Below are positions 1 to 7,068 of a stretch of DNA of 22,766 nt, piece by piece (positions within the stretch are counted from its first letter, which is position 1; the number at the start of each line of letters is the position of its first letter). The stretch lies in the NCBI RefSeq assembly GCF_002871935.1, contig NZ_PNHQ01000022.1:1-22766 (forward strand), written 5' to 3'. The notes below the pieces were generated by a model, which saw nothing but the letters and a program-made list of their open reading frames with translations, was not told the origin of the DNA and searched no databases. A program made the translations under genes and the position numbers. The DNA comes from Aerococcus viridans (GTDB lineage: Bacteria > Bacillota > Bacilli > Lactobacillales > Aerococcaceae).

Positions 1-2
1 TT

Positions 3-24
3 TTTCTCGCCCTTAGGCGAGAAA
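3..24. repeat. Inverted repeat at left edge
   Basis: A perfect 9-bp inverted repeat (TTTCTCGCC, loop CTTA, GGCGAGAAA). It resembles a terminator stem, but neither strand has a clear U-tract after it, so termination is not established. It lies beyond the 3' end of the transposase remnant and may belong to whatever lies left of the window. Confidence 0.4.
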
Positions 25-82
25 GTCGGATCAAGAGTTGGATAATTAATCATAAAAGCTGATAAGAGTTATCGTCTAATAT

Positions 83-1044
83 TTAAGCTACGACTGGCTG
101 GAAAGTCGCAGTTAGTGGATTAGATGGTTTAAAGATTAGTTTAAATTGTAATAGAATTCTGACTCTAAAGTTTCTAAAGCTCGCATAGCCATAGCCTGTA
201 CGTTTGATTAACTTAATCTTGTTATTCATACCTTCGGTAGGACCGTTAGAAACGCGATAAATTAAAGCATTTTCGACATATGGTAAGAATCGTTCCATTG
301 TATTAATCGTATTTCTTACCTTTTTATTTAATCTGACTTTCTTTAATTCCTGTAAAGTGGCTAGTAAGTAACTGTAGTCTCTTGTTTCTATCGCAAATTT
401 AAGGTCATTCATTACTTGATAAGCTTCTTGTAATTTCGGAGAAAGACTTAATAAATAATCTACCATACGTTGCTCAGTCGTCTGTTCATGGTATAGACGA
501 TGATAATAATAGCTTGAAAAATTGAGATGATCAGCATTTTTTAATATTAGTTTCCATTGAATTTTTAATTTTCAATAATCTGTAGGGCGACTGTTTTTAA
601 TTTCATTCATAACTTCAATCCATATTGAGTTGATTGTATTATTTAGTAATTGTACGATATGAAAACGATCAATAACGATTTTTGCATTAGGAAAACAAGC
701 CTTCACAACACCTACATATGGAGAATATAGGTCCATTGAAATCGTCTTTACTGCAGCTCGATCTTCTTTAGAATAACGATGGAAATACCGAATTAACGAC
801 TGCTGTTTTCGGTCCTCTATAATGTCAATCAAACGTTTATTATGAGGATCTACAAGGATTGCACTCATCGCTCCTTCTACATCATCTACAGACTTAAGTT
901 CATCCAAGGAAAGAGGTTTAGGTAGGTAATTACCTTAAGGGGTCAATGCACTAGCTGCTTTTAATAGGATTCTTGATACAGTATTTGAAGAGACGTGATA
1001 CCGTTGTTCGATATGCCTCATTAACTGTGTCTCTGTAAAGTTGT
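83..1044 (-). pseudogene. ISL3-family transposase, truncated and broken
   Basis: This is a decayed ISL3-type DDE transposase, read on the minus strand. The conserved pieces are in order: SMDLYSPY with the first Asp, IVIDRFHIVQ with the second Asp, and TEGMNNKIKLIKR with the Glu near the C-terminus. Three lesions are visible. The N-terminal zinc-finger part is absent: homology begins abruptly near 1044 with FTETQLMRHIEQRY. A frameshift with a stop lies near 930-945, after the sequence ASALTP. An in-frame TGA at 572-574 interrupts the frame, which then continues unbroken to the stop at 83-85. An intact enzyme of this family is about 400 residues or more; here only separated blocks survive. No terminal inverted repeat was recognised on either side, so the element is probably immobile. 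Confidence 0.88.
83..1044 (-). mobile_element. ISL3-type insertion sequence remnant
   Basis: These are the surviving bounds of the IS as judged from transposase homology. The right boundary abuts the reading frame of the HEPN-like gene at about 1044. The left boundary is uncertain: non-coding sequence from 1 to 82 may still belong to the IS. No target duplication could be identified, in keeping with a deletion after insertion. Confidence 0.65.
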
Positions 1045-1317
1045 TTCATCAGAAGGATAGGCTAAATTTACATCGATATCTGTCTTATGGTGTGTTAATA
1101 AATTTCTCAGTTGCCTAATTTGATCCAAAAAATGGTGATTGCGTCTAATGATCTGATTTGTTTTAGCCAATTCTTCTACACACTGGAAGAAGCTAGCATC
1201 ATCCTTATCAAGTAAAGTTTTCATCGTTTGATGTAAGGCATTAAAGTGGCTGATAAAGGCTACAGTTAAAGCATAAGGTTGATCTTTCGAAATGTCACTT
1301 GTATAGTTACTGGTCAT
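1045..1317 (-). pseudogene. HEPN-like protein, 5' fragment
   Basis: About 90 residues survive from a good start: ATG at 1315-1317, preceded by AAGGAGG and an extended -10. The segment is alpha-helical and ends in RQLRNLLTHHKTDIDVNLAYPSDE. RNLLTH fits the R-x4-H motif of HEPN-type domains. The following run resembles helical N-terminal domains I recall in front of CBS-domain proteins (RNAIVH ... AEPHEE-like), so the lost C-terminal part may have been CBS or another effector; that is inference. After about 1045 the frame runs into the IS remnant and stops at 1021-1023, adding a few foreign residues. Promoter and RBS look intact, so the truncated product could still be made. The family call is tentative. 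Confidence 0.5.
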
Positions 1318-1357
1318 CGTAAAATAACCTCCTTCAATTTGCTAAATATTTACCTCG

Positions 1358-1366
1358 ATTATAACA
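1358..1366 (-). promoter_or_regulatory. Extended -10 promoter of the HEPN-like fragment
   Basis: On the minus strand this reads TGTTATAAT, a TGn extended -10 with a perfect TATAAT. No good -35 is seen 17 bases upstream. It lies about 40 bases before the start codon at 1317, with an AAGGAGG site in between. Confidence 0.55.
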
Positions 1367-1504
1367 AATAGCGCATGAAATATTAAATTGCAATCATCAT
1401 GAGCAAAAAACTAGCGTTTTGAATAGAAAGCATTTATAATCATTGGTTGTATTGATATATTTTAATGTTATATTTTGAAACTTATGTTGTTGTAGGTTTT
1501 ATTT

Positions 1505-2095
1505 ATCGGTACGATTGAAATCAATGATGTTAAAGTCACAGCACCAGATATTAAGAAACAAGATGCTTTCGCTTTGAGACAGCAAACTGCCATGGTATTT
1601 CAACACTATAACTTATTTAGAAATAAGACAGCCCTAGAAAATGTTACCTTATCTTTAATCTCAAATAATGTAATGAAAAAAGCGGATGCGGAAGCTTTCG
1701 CTGAAAAATTACTTAAACAAGTAGGTTTATCCAATCAAAAAGACCAATATCCGATTACATTATCTGGAGGTCAACAGCAACGGGTAAGTATTGCCCGAGC
1801 GCTTGCAGTACAACCAAAAGCGATTTTACTAGATGAGCCGACCTCTGCATTAGACCCTGAACTAGTTCATGAGGTACTTGAGACAATTGAACAATTGGCA
1901 AAAGGCCATACGACATTGGTTATCGTTACACACGAAATGAATTTTGCCCGTAAGGTAGCGGACCGGGTTGTCTTTATGAATGATGGTGTAGTTGTTGAAT
2001 CAGGTCGCCCGGAGGAAATATTCACCAATCCCAAAGAAGAGAGAACTAAGCAATTCCTAAAAGAGTATATTGGGGTAAATGAATACGTGATCTAG
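1505..2095 (+). pseudogene. Polar amino acid ABC transporter ATPase, 5'-truncated
   Basis: The ATP-binding subunit of a polar amino-acid uptake ABC transporter (GlnQ/TcyC-like) has lost its first ~50 residues. The reading frame becomes recognisable at GTIEINDVKV (about 1508) and is closed by a TAG at 1493-1495. The Q-loop (MVFQHYNLF), signature (LSGGQQQR), Walker B (ILLDEPTSALD) and switch His (VTHEMNF) are intact, but the Walker A P-loop, which should precede this, is absent. No start codon with an RBS precedes the remnant; an internal TTG at 1574 has none. The permease and binding-protein genes are not in the window. A functional ATPase is therefore very unlikely. The sharp 5' loss is a deletion junction, as in the neighbouring HEPN/ISL3 fusion. 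Confidence 0.85.
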
Positions 2096-2167
2096 AATAC
2101 TGAATATTCATACAAAAAACTTTTAATAATTTAAAAGTATAAGGTTGTATATTATTGAACTTACTAA

Positions 2168-2196
2168 TTGACTTTTAAAAAGTAAGCATGTAAACT
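2168..2196 (+). promoter_or_regulatory. Promoter of the nitroreductase gene
   Basis: A -35 TTGACT at 2168-2173, a 17-base spacer and a -10 TAAACT at 2191-2196 place transcription start near 2203, about 50 bases before the gene. Confidence 0.7.
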
Positions 2197-2202
2197 AGAA
2201 AT

Positions 2203-2218
2203 AGTTCTAATTGGAACT
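2203..2218 (+). promoter_or_regulatory. Palindromic operator candidate at the start site
   Basis: AGTTCTAATTGGAACT is a 16-bp palindrome with a single mismatched pair, centred on AATT. It begins at the predicted transcription start of the nitroreductase, which suits a repressor. The layout (5-bp arms around an AATT core) resembles MarR-type MhqR boxes that control quinone- and nitro-reductases in bacilli, as I recall them, but the arm sequence differs. Confidence 0.5.
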
Positions 2219-2248
2219 TATTATAAAAATGGATTTAGGAGGAGTAAA

Positions 2249-2269
2249 ATGAAACATGTCAGATTTTAA
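2249..2269 (+). other. Six-codon overlapping upstream ORF (MKHVRF)
   Basis: The ATG at 2249 is 4 bases after the AGGAGGAG site at 2237-2244, closer than the ATG of the nitroreductase at 2256, and opens a six-codon frame ending in TAA at 2267-2269. It overlaps the nitroreductase start in another frame. It may compete for initiation, couple the two by restart, or be coincidental. Confidence 0.3.
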
Positions 2270-2852
2270 AGACTTATTAACTAAACGTCGTTCTCAATAC
2301 GCTATTGGAGCTAATACAGATGTAACTGCTGCAGATGTGACTGCTGCTTTGAATGAAGTAATTCCACAAGTACCAAGTGCATTTAACTCACAAGCAACTC
2401 GTGTTGTAGTTGTTTCTGGTGAAAACAATGTTAAACTTTGGGAATTAATTAAAAATGTTCAAAAAGATGTATTAGATGAAGCAACATTAAATTACATGAC
2501 ACCAATCATGGATGGTGCACGTGATGCTGTTGGTACAATTTTATTCTTTGAAGATCGTGACGCAGTCGAATCAGGTATCCCAGCTAATGAAGAACGTCGT
2601 TTAATTTATAAAAACTATGCATCTGCTAATGCACAATTAACCACTTGGTTAACATTAACTGAATTAGGTTTAGGTGCAAACTTACAACACTTCAACATTG
2701 GCTACGAACAAGGATTCGATCGTAGCATCCGTGAATTATTAGATCTTTCTGAATCTTGGGAATTGATTGCCCAAATGCCATTTGGTTCAATTGAAGCACC
2801 AGCTGCTGATAAAGAAACTATTGCTAGTTCAGAATTAGTGATTGAACGTTAA
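2256..2852 (+). CDS. Nitroreductase family protein (Frm2/Hbn1/CinD-like)
   Basis: A 198-residue FMN-dependent, NAD(P)H-using oxidoreductase of the nitroreductase fold, in the subgroup of yeast Frm2/Hbn1 and lactococcal CinD. Indicators are the N-terminal RRSQYAIG (FMN phosphate contact region), PSAFNSQATRVVVV at about residues 40-53, the central acidic/aromatic stretch with ILFFEDRDAVE, and the late GLGANLQHFN. The length is typical of the subgroup. Its substrates are probably quinones or nitro-compounds; the physiological one is unknown. The start at 2256 is chosen because the nearer ATG at 2249 runs into a stop after six codons; the site AGGAGGAG lies 11 bases before it. It is a single-gene unit with its own promoter, a palindromic operator candidate and a terminator, which suggests stress-inducible control. 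Confidence 0.88.
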   Translation: MSDFKDLLTKRRSQYAIGANTDVTAADVTAALNEVIPQVPSAFNSQATRVVVVSGENNVKLWELIKNVQKDVLDEATLNYMTPIMDGARDAVGTILFFEDRDAVESGIPANEERRLIYKNYASANAQLTTWLTLTELGLGANLQHFNIGYEQGFDRSIRELLDLSESWELIAQMPFGSIEAPAADKETIASSELVIER

Positions 2853-2870
2853 TCATTGACATTTTATAGA

Positions 2871-2903
2871 AGCTTGCCAACTTGGCGGGCTTTTTCTTTT
2901 TTT
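2871..2903 (+). terminator. Intrinsic terminator after the nitroreductase
   Basis: AGCTTGCC pairs with GGCGGGCT around an AACTT loop (two G-U pairs), followed by a long T-rich tract. Confidence 0.85.
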
Positions 2904-2918
2904 AAGGTAAAAGTTCGA

Positions 2919-2927
2919 TGTTATAAT
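2919..2927 (+). promoter_or_regulatory. Extended -10 promoter of the hydrolase gene
   Basis: TGTTATAAT gives a TGn extended -10 with perfect TATAAT. No convincing -35 is seen, since the region upstream is the T-tract of the preceding terminator. Start would be about 20 bases before the RBS at 2944. Confidence 0.6.
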
Positions 2928-2955
2928 AGTCATAACATAAACTAGGAGGTCCAAT

Positions 2956-3873
2956 ATGCGGAGCGAAGTAATTAAATTATATGAAGACAGAGATGATGTC
3001 ACTTTAACAACTTATTTATTAGACCCATTCACAACAAATAATGATAACAGAAAGAGACCAGCTATTATTATTTGTCCGGGTGGTTCTTATATGTATTGTT
3101 CTGACCGAGAGGCAGAACCTGTAGCTATGGCTTTTAACGCTATGGGATTTAATGCCTTTGTCTTACGCTATTCTGTTTACGGTCAAGGTAAGACGACTGA
3201 TCAAATTTTAGCTGAAGGACATTTTCCAGTTAAAGAAGAAGTTCTATTCCCGCATGCCCTAAAAGAAACTGCCAAAGTATTTGAGTTAATTCATCAACAT
3301 GCAACTGAGTGGCAAGTGAATACCGATCAAATTGGTTTAATCGGCTTTTCAGCGGGCGGACATAATACTGGGATGTATAGTAATGTATGGAATAAACCGG
3401 TAATTCAAGAAGCAACAAGTTTAACAGGGGACCAGTTGAAACCTGCATTTAATATTTCATCGTATGCACTCACAGATATTGCTTACTATTTTGGTAAAAA
3501 TGTAGAAAATCCAGATCCAAATGTGCAAGCCTATGCGACTGCTATTTCTCTCGCGTGTTTTGGGAAACCACAACCAACCCTAGAAGAAGTTTCTCAATAC
3601 TCCATACCAGCTACGGTTAATGCAGATACCCCACCAACTTTTATTTGGGCAACAAGAGAAGACCAAGTAGTGAATGTGCGCGACTCAATTTCCTTTGCTT
3701 TAGCTTTAGAAGAAAATGAAATACCATTTGAAATGCATATCTTTCAAAAAGGGCCACATGGTTTGTCTGTAGCTAACGAATCATCAGCTTTATATCCAAA
3801 TCAAATAAATAAGACTGCAGCACAATGGCTACCATTAGCTGAAAATTGGTTGAAAGAAATTGTCTTACATTGA
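2956..3873 (+). CDS. Alpha/beta hydrolase (acetyl-esterase-like)
   Basis: A 305-residue alpha/beta-fold hydrolase resembling Aes/BD-FAE-type esterases. ICPGGSYMY (about residues 39-46) is the oxyanion-hole segment in place of the HGGG of the HSL group. The nucleophile elbow is GFSAGGH with Ser132. A likely acid is Asp236 in TREDQVVN, and the catalytic His268 sits in KGPHGLS. No signal peptide is seen, so it should be cytosolic. Probable activity is hydrolysis of short acyl esters, for example deacetylation of imported sugars or other esters; the substrate is not shown. The start follows AGGAGG at 2944-2949 with good spacing. It is a single-gene unit; no terminator was recognised directly after it. 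Confidence 0.85.
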   Translation: MRSEVIKLYEDRDDVTLTTYLLDPFTTNNDNRKRPAIIICPGGSYMYCSDREAEPVAMAFNAMGFNAFVLRYSVYGQGKTTDQILAEGHFPVKEEVLFPHALKETAKVFELIHQHATEWQVNTDQIGLIGFSAGGHNTGMYSNVWNKPVIQEATSLTGDQLKPAFNISSYALTDIAYYFGKNVENPDPNVQAYATAISLACFGKPQPTLEEVSQYSIPATVNADTPPTFIWATREDQVVNVRDSISFALALEENEIPFEMHIFQKGPHGLSVANESSALYPNQINKTAAQWLPLAENWLKEIVLH

Positions 3874-4039
3874 GTTTATGGATATAGTTATAAGCAAAAA
3901 AGTAAATAAGGAAAGTATTCAGTAATGGCAACCCATAAAACTGCGCAATTTAATATTATATATGCCTTATAGCGTTAATTTAATATATGAACTCTTATTA
4001 TGAAGGCACAGTAGCGCGTAATATTGATTGTAAAATTTC

Positions 4040-4068
4040 TTGACATTGTTCCTATTATTTCCTAAGAT
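4040..4068 (+). promoter_or_regulatory. Promoter of the riboswitch-yfcC operon
   Basis: A perfect -35 TTGACA at 4040-4045, a 17-base spacer and a -10 TAAGAT at 4063-4068 give a start near 4075, just before the aptamer. The stretch 3874-4039 upstream holds no feature I could recognise. Confidence 0.8.
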
Positions 4069-4088
4069 TAGAATTACATGAAAAAATG

Positions 4089-4241
4089 CGAAATAGAGAG
4101 AGGCCGCTAATCACATCAGTATCCGTTTGGAGAAAGGGTTATTAGCCGAAACAGTATGACTTACTGTTGGGGGTGTATTAAAAAAATGCATCACTGCCAA
4201 AAAGGAATGCCCAATTCCTTCCAGGAGCGCTTTCTATTTTG
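4089..4241 (+). promoter_or_regulatory. Lysine riboswitch (L-box)-like aptamer
   Basis: The leader folds into a five-helix junction matching the lysine riboswitch. P1: 4089-4100 with 4230-4241, 12 bp with two G-U pairs. P2: GCTAAT 4106-4111 with ATTAGC 4141-4146. P3: AACAGTA 4150-4156 with TACTGTT 4162-4168. P4: GGTGTAT 4172-4178 with ATGCATC 4186-4192. P5: AAGGAAT 4202-4208 with ATTCCTT 4214-4220. Conserved single-stranded blocks are in the right places: AGAGG, CAGTA, GGAGAAAGG, GCCGAA, TGGGGG and ACTGCC, aligning with the B. subtilis lysC and T. maritima L-boxes as I recall them. P2/P3 are much shorter than usual. A downstream terminator suggests transcriptional OFF control by lysine. Confidence 0.8.
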
Positions 4242-4294
4242 TGGGCAAAAGTGATTTCTGTATTCAACCAATACCAAGACGAGCTTTTGCTTGC
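4241..4294 (+). promoter_or_regulatory. Antiterminator candidate of the riboswitch
   Basis: GTGGGCAAAAG at 4241-4251, directly after P1, can pair with CTTTTGCTTGC at 4284-4294 (11 pairs, three G-U), opening the upper stem and loop of the terminator. Its GGGC can alternatively pair with the GCCC of the P5 loop. This is a hand-drawn pairing, not computed. Confidence 0.4.
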
Positions 4295-4308
4295 CTTGGT
4301 ATTTTTTT
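4270..4308 (+). terminator. Riboswitch-controlled intrinsic terminator
   Basis: AATACCAAG 4270-4278 pairs perfectly with CTTGGTATT 4295-4303; above a mismatch, CGAGC pairs with GCTTG around TTTT, and a run of seven T follows. It lies between promoter and RBS (4322-4328), so it must be bypassed for expression. Confidence 0.9.
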
Positions 4309-4335
4309 ATTCTAATTTTAAAAAGGAGCTTTGTT

Positions 4336-5751
4336 ATGAAATCAAAATTATTTCCTAAAAAGTTACGAATGCCAAATGCACTAGTACTTTTATTTGCGAT
4401 CATGGTCGTCATGATGGTATTAACGTGGATAATTCCTGCAGGTGAGTTTGAACGAACACTTGTTGATGACCGTACGGTATTGGTACCAGATTCATTTCAT
4501 TTTATTGAATCAAGTCCACAAAATCCCTTCCAATTGGTTTTAGCACTACCACAAGCATTTATTGAGGTTGGTTCGATTGTATTCTTCCTATTCATTACTG
4601 GTGGTTCTTTTAAATTAATTAATGAAACAGGGATCCTTGAAGCTTTAATGGGACGTTTAGTTCGTGCTTTAAAGGGCCGCGAAGAAATTTTTATTCCCAT
4701 TTTAGTCTTCGTTACTGGTTTAGGAGGGGCAACTCTAGGTTTATCTGAAGAAATTATTCTTTTTATTCCAATCGGTATTGCTTTAGCCCGTGCGCTTGGC
4801 TATGATGCTATGACAGGAATTGCTGTTTTAATACTTGGTGCTGCTGTCGGATTTAATGCTGGATTTATGAATCCTTTCTCTGTAGGGGTTGCCCAAGCTT
4901 TAGCTGAGTTACCTCTATTTTCCGGTGTTGGTTTACGTATTGTTTTATTTGTTGTTCTTTGGGCAGTGACAACGATTTTTATTATGCGATACGCAAAGAA
5001 AGTTAAAGCTGATCCAAGTAAAAGTGATGTTGCCGATTTAGAAGCTGCTGATAAAGCACAAGCTGACTATATAGATCTAAATGAACAGGAAATACCAGCA
5101 TTTTCATCTCGTCACAAATGGATCACACTCGCTTTACTTTTAGGTTTTTCTATAATGATTTATGGTGTATTTCAAATTGGCTGGTTTATTGATGAATTAG
5201 GGGCGATGTTCTTTACAATGGCAGTGGTATCCGCATTAATTGGTGGATTACCAACTGGAAAAATAGCTGATACGTTCGTTGCAGGAGCTAGCGAGATGAC
5301 ATTCTCTGTCTTAGCCATTGTATTTGCTCGTGGCATTTTAGTCGTGATGGAAAATGGGATGATTTTAGACACGATTATTTTCTATCTCGTACAAGTAGTC
5401 AATATTTTCCCAGCTGTCTTGGGTTCTGTAGGAATGTACGTTATCCAAATTCTAATTAACTTCTTTATCCCATCAGGCTCAGGTCAAGCTGCTGCGACTA
5501 TGCCAATAATGTTACCGATTGCTGACTCTTTAAATGTTACAAGACAGACAGCTGTACTTGCCTTTCAATTAGGGTCTGGTTTTATGGATGCCATTATTCC
5601 AACTTCAGGTGTCCTAATGGCCGAATTATCATTAGCTAAAATACCATATAACAAGTGGTTCAAATGGTTTATGCCGTTATTAGTAATTTACATTCTAATT
5701 GGTTTGGTATTCTTAATTGGTGCTCACTTTGTGGGTTATGGTCCATTCTAG
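4336..5751 (+). CDS. yfcC: YfcC-family basic amino acid carrier
   Basis: A 471-residue polytopic membrane protein of the YfcC/DcuC-like (IT superfamily) carriers, annotated in databases as putative basic amino acid antiporters. Visible features are a short basic N-terminus (MKSKLFPKKLRMPNA), a first transmembrane helix ending in TWIIPAGEFER (a family hallmark), about a dozen hydrophobic segments, a charged cytosolic loop at roughly residues 215-255, and the conserved NFFIPSGSGQAAATMPIM segment in the second half. The start at 4336 is chosen because AAAAGGAG lies 8 bases before it; an in-frame upstream ATG at 4291 falls inside the terminator stem. It is the first gene of a two-gene operon behind the lysine riboswitch-like leader, which argues that lysine or a lysine derivative is the cargo. 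Direction and substrate are inferred. Confidence 0.85.
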   Translation: MKSKLFPKKLRMPNALVLLFAIMVVMMVLTWIIPAGEFERTLVDDRTVLVPDSFHFIESSPQNPFQLVLALPQAFIEVGSIVFFLFITGGSFKLINETGILEALMGRLVRALKGREEIFIPILVFVTGLGGATLGLSEEIILFIPIGIALARALGYDAMTGIAVLILGAAVGFNAGFMNPFSVGVAQALAELPLFSGVGLRIVLFVVLWAVTTIFIMRYAKKVKADPSKSDVADLEAADKAQADYIDLNEQEIPAFSSRHKWITLALLLGFSIMIYGVFQIGWFIDELGAMFFTMAVVSALIGGLPTGKIADTFVAGASEMTFSVLAIVFARGILVVMENGMILDTIIFYLVQVVNIFPAVLGSVGMYVIQILINFFIPSGSGQAAATMPIMLPIADSLNVTRQTAVLAFQLGSGFMDAIIPTSGVLMAELSLAKIPYNKWFKWFMPLLVIYILIGLVFLIGAHFVGYGPF

Positions 5752-5768
5752 AAAGGATTGAAATATAT

Positions 5769-6935
5769 ATGACTATAAAAGAAAGATTACACCAAGCAGT
5801 TACAAACTTGGAGGATGACTTAAGAGGGTTAAGCGATTATATTTTTGCAAACCCAGAATTAGGACATCAAGAGTTTAAATCTTCGAAAGCACATATTGAA
5901 TTGCTGGAAAAGCATGGTTTTACAGTGGAAGCACCGTACGCAGGGTTTGAAACAGCCTTTAGAGCAACATTTGATTCAGGTCAGGCTGGCCCTACGATTG
6001 CCTACTTGTCTGAATACGATGCTTTACCATCGATTGGTCATGGATGCGGACATAATATGCTAGGTACGGTTGATACAGGGGCAGGTATTGCTTTGTCAAA
6101 AGTCATCAATGAAATAGGTGGGCGAGTAGTTGTTTTAGGCACGCCAGCAGAAGAGACAACTGGGACTAAAGTAGATATGGCCAATAGTGGCGTATTTGAT
6201 GATGTAGATGTCGCTATGTGTACCCATCCCTCAGATGAAAATACTATGTCTGGTACCTCCATGGCTATCCATCCAATTGCTTTTGAATTTTTTGGAAAAC
6301 CAGCTCATGCTGCTGAGGCACCGGATGAAGGTATTAATGCTTTAGATGCCATGATAAACCTATTTAATAATATCAATAGTCTACGGCAAGAAATGCGTCC
6401 ATCTGCTCGTGTTCATGGCATTATAACTCATGGTGGAGACGCAGCTAATGTAATTCCAGATTATACAAGAGCTGAATTCTATGTACGTGCTCTAGATACA
6501 CCTTATATGAATATATTATCTGAAAAAATTATCAATTGTGCAGAGGCTGCTGCATTGGCTAGTGGCTGTACAATGAAGCATAAAGATTTTGAAAATATCT
6601 ACAAAGATATGATTACAAATGAAACTTTATCTCAAGCTTACAATAAAAATGCCGGAGAACTAGGCATTGACATGGTGCCTGAAAAAGTGGGGGAAAATGG
6701 TTCAATTGATATGGGAGATGTGAGTCATGTTGTCCCTTCAATCCATTCATATTATTCAATTACAGATGGCAAACGTGTTATTGGTCATACACCTGAATTT
6801 AGAGACTGTACACAAACACCATTTGCTTATGATATGATGCTGAAAGTTGTTGAAACGTTAGCTAGAACAGGTATTGACGTAATTGAACAACCCCAATTAC
6901 TTGAAGCAATTAAAGAAGAGTTTCATAATAGATAG
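5769..6935 (+). CDS. M20 peptidase/amidohydrolase (AbgB/PM20D2-like)
   Basis: A 388-residue cytosolic metallohydrolase of family M20. YDALPSIGHGCGHN at about residues 83-96 holds the first metal ligands (Cys93, His95), TPAEET at about 125-130 the catalytic and metal-binding Glu, and a dimerisation domain follows (FFGKPAHAAEAPDEG, GGDAANVIPDYTRAEFYVR). The YDALP.IGH.CGHN form is that of AbgB and animal PM20D2, an enzyme that cleaves dipeptides with C-terminal basic residues such as beta-alanyl-lysine. With the lysine-type riboswitch upstream, cleavage of a lysyl dipeptide or N-acyl-lysine is a reasonable inference. The start at 5769 follows GAAAGGA at 5751-5757; in-frame upstream ATG codons lie within yfcC. 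The gap to yfcC is 17 bases, so the two are co-transcribed. Confidence 0.85.
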   Translation: MTIKERLHQAVTNLEDDLRGLSDYIFANPELGHQEFKSSKAHIELLEKHGFTVEAPYAGFETAFRATFDSGQAGPTIAYLSEYDALPSIGHGCGHNMLGTVDTGAGIALSKVINEIGGRVVVLGTPAEETTGTKVDMANSGVFDDVDVAMCTHPSDENTMSGTSMAIHPIAFEFFGKPAHAAEAPDEGINALDAMINLFNNINSLRQEMRPSARVHGIITHGGDAANVIPDYTRAEFYVRALDTPYMNILSEKIINCAEAAALASGCTMKHKDFENIYKDMITNETLSQAYNKNAGELGIDMVPEKVGENGSIDMGDVSHVVPSIHSYYSITDGKRVIGHTPEFRDCTQTPFAYDMMLKVVETLARTGIDVIEQPQLLEAIKEEFHNR

Positions 6936-6946
6936 TAAAAGAAGGT

Positions 6947-7042
6947 GGGACAAAAGTCGTTTAGAATTGACGTACTGGACCAAAATGCTGACTTTTGAAA
7001 TCCGAATTTAATAATAAAAAGAGGCTGAGATATTTTTGTCCC
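6947..7042 (+). repeat. Nested imperfect hairpin element
   Basis: GGGACAAAA at 6947-6955 can pair with TTTTGTCCC at 7034-7042, while CAAAAGTC at 6951-6958 can instead pair with GACTTTTG at 6990-6997. The GGTGGGACAAAA...GAGGCTGAGA wording recalls intergenic terminator-associated repeats of lactic acid bacteria; a genome comparison would be needed to call it a repeat family. Confidence 0.45.
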
Positions 7043-7059
7043 TGCCTCTTTTTATTATT
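7010..7059. terminator. Bidirectional terminator between M20 gene and chorismate mutase
   Basis: AATAATAAAAAGAGGC pairs perfectly over 16 bp with GCCTCTTTTTATTATT around an 18-base loop; T-runs on both strands serve the convergent genes on either side. Confidence 0.9.
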
Positions 7060-7068
7060 ATTTATAGT

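Noticed and set aside
1574..2095. Intact ABC ATPase starting at TTG 1574
   Set aside because: The Walker A motif would be missing and no RBS precedes the TTG; homology continues upstream in frame to about 1508.
4089..4312. T-box leader
   Set aside because: No GGGTGGNACCGCG T-box sequence or AG-bulge/specifier layout; the blocks fit an L-box instead.
4291..4335. In-frame upstream start for yfcC at 4291
   Set aside because: It lies within the terminator stem of the leader and has no RBS; the ATG at 4336 has AAAAGGAG at proper spacing.
5655..5768. In-frame upstream start for the M20 gene
   Set aside because: It would overlap the coding region of yfcC by about 100 bases; the ATG at 5769 has its own RBS and matches the family N-terminus.
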